Below, piece by piece: positions 63,167-64,000 of a stretch of 64,000 nucleotides of DNA (position 1 is the first letter of the stretch; every line of letters begins with the position of its first letter). This DNA comes from Bacteroidota bacterium. GTDB lineage: Bacteria > Bacteroidota > Bacteroidia > Chitinophagales > Chitinophagaceae. The translations under genes and the position numbers were made by a program. The notes under the pieces are model-generated. The model did not search any database and was not told where the DNA came from. It worked only from the letters and a program-made list of their open reading frames with translations. The stretch lies in assembly GCA_018268035.1 (NCBI GenBank), contig JAFDXI010000102.1, positions 124,001-188,000 on the forward strand, in the 5' to 3' direction.

Positions 63167-64000
63167 ATGAAAAAAATTTTTATTGCAACAATTGCATTGA
63201 CGCTTGCACAATTCGCAAAGGCGCAATCCGATACATCAGGAAATGTATTGGATGAAGTGGTGGTAACTGCCACAAAATTTCCAAAAAAACTGAGTGAGAC
63301 AGGCAAAGTATTAACTGTTATTTCGCAACAGCAACTGCAACAAAACAGCAGTCATTCCATTGGTGAAATTTTAAATCAGCAAACTGGCCTGGTAATAACA
63401 GGAAGCACAACCACGCCCGGTACCAACCAATCAGTTTTTATGCGTGGTGCAAGTGCAGGTAACACACTTATTCTTATTGATGGTGTGCCTGTGTATGATG
63501 CATCCGGTATCAGTTCTGAATTTGATATCAATTATATCAATATCAACCAGGTTGAACGAATTGAAATTTTAAAGGGCGCACAATCTACTTTATACGGTAG
63601 TGATGCTGTGGCTGGCGTCATCAATATTATTATGAAAAAAGATGGTTATAAACCTATAACCGGTTTTGCAGATGTTAGTGCAGGAAGTTTTGGTACTATT
63701 AATACTGCTGCCGGTATTAGCGGAAGGCTCAATAAATTTCAGTATAGTCTTGGTGGAGCTTATGTGCATTCCAATGGTATTTCATCAGCTTATGATTCCA
63801 CACATTCAGGCAATTTTGATAAAGATGGTTTTGATGAATATAATATTAATGTTTCTGCGGGCTATGCTATTTCAACGCATATAGATGTGCGGGCATTTGC
63901 GCAGTATAATCAATATAAAGCTGGATTGGATGCTGGTGCTTATACCGATGATAAAGATTACAATCTCAACAACAAAAACCTGGTAACTGGATTAACTGCG
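63167..64000 (+). CDS. btuB: TonB-dependent vitamin B12 receptor, BtuB-like (partial, runs off the end)
   Basis: 278 codons, open at the window's end. The signal peptide is KKIFIATIALTLAQFAKAQ, and the ATG at 63161 is 2 codons earlier and also possible. The TonB box/plug begins LDEVVVTATKFPKKLSETG, then IGEILNQQTGLVITG, VFMRGASAGNTLILIDGVPVYD and VERIEILKGAQSTLYGSDAVAGVINI, which is the plug-domain order. Barrel strands follow. It should carry corrinoids over the outer membrane with TonB energy. The riboswitch upstream makes the B12 assignment much firmer than the plug alone. Confidence 0.9.
   Translation, partial: MKKIFIATIALTLAQFAKAQSDTSGNVLDEVVVTATKFPKKLSETGKVLTVISQQQLQQNSSHSIGEILNQQTGLVITGSTTTPGTNQSVFMRGASAGNTLILIDGVPVYDASGISSEFDINYININQVERIEILKGAQSTLYGSDAVAGVINIIMKKDGYKPITGFADVSAGSFGTINTAAGISGRLNKFQYSLGGAYVHSNGISSAYDSTHSGNFDKDGFDEYNINVSAGYAISTHIDVRAFAQYNQYKAGLDAGAYTDDKDYNLNNKNLVTGLTA

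Noticed and set aside
62945..63226. Minus-strand 93-codon frame over the riboswitch and btuB start
   Set aside because: It is antisense to a clear cobalamin riboswitch and a signal peptide, and its Cys-rich make-up is an artefact of that.

Overview
The window looks like chromosome from a low-GC member of the Bacteroidota, most likely family Chitinophagaceae. Supporting signs are a type IX secretion C-terminal tail, a LytS/LytTR pair, promoters of the TTG-N19/20-TAnnTTTG type, weak or absent Shine-Dalgarno sequences, a geranylgeranylglyceryl-phosphate synthase of the kind found in Bacteroidetes, and many small lipoproteins and exported proteins. Most of it is ordinary housekeeping and metabolic sequence. 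I see no prophage, no intact insertion sequence, no CRISPR array and no recognisable defence island.

Layout. 1-4 kb: tail of a lycopene-cyclase-like gene, then a divergent pair of a GH32-like beta-propeller hydrolase and a two-domain sucrose-phosphate synthase/phosphatase. 4-10 kb: tRNA-Arg(CCG), a MarC membrane protein, an exported thioredoxin, a PLC-like phosphodiesterase, an amidohydrolase, an alcohol dehydrogenase, and a WbpB/WbpD-like sugar pair. 10-23 kb: metG, a seven-repeat T9SS cargo protein, a GH3-type ligase, two CDP-alcohol phosphatidyltransferases, a proline peptidase, purS, rsmI and an M1 peptidase, plus a LytTR fragment and a decayed four-helix-bundle (S23-type) gene. 23-30 kb: an exopolysaccharide export block (Wza-, Wzc-, Wzx- and Wzy-like) behind a good promoter. 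30-40 kb: smc, a DinB protein, thiL, a self-regulated MarR gene, a long acyl-CoA dehydrogenase, and a metal-linked Fur/SCO/MerC cluster with a shared operator candidate. 40-41.3 kb: a gene-poor stretch with an unexplained tRNA-like structured RNA and a 43-residue membrane peptide. 41-52 kb: paaZ, an enoyl-CoA hydratase, an aminotransferase, a tiny lipoprotein operon, a glycosyltransferase, SixA, dxs, LytS/LytTR and GGGP synthase. 53-64 kb: B12-dependent ribonucleotide reductase, a truncated PD-(D/E)XK transposase-like remnant, a phosphopantetheinyl transferase, a deoxyhypusine-synthase-like enzyme, an amino-acid permease, and a cobalamin riboswitch driving a BtuB-like receptor.

How parts fit. 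The B12 riboswitch and receptor supply the cofactor that the class II ribonucleotide reductase 10 kb away must have. The Wza-Wzc-Wzx-Wzy genes form an export and polymerisation unit whose glycosyltransferases must lie elsewhere. The sucrose synthase/phosphatase and the GH32-like hydrolase share one intergenic region and may make and break the same sugar. The most unusual item is the RNA at 40146-40316. It has a class II tRNA-like 5' part, a tRNA-like T arm and a closing acceptor helix, about 100 nt of unexplained sequence in the variable-arm position, and its own terminator. I cannot assign it to a known family.
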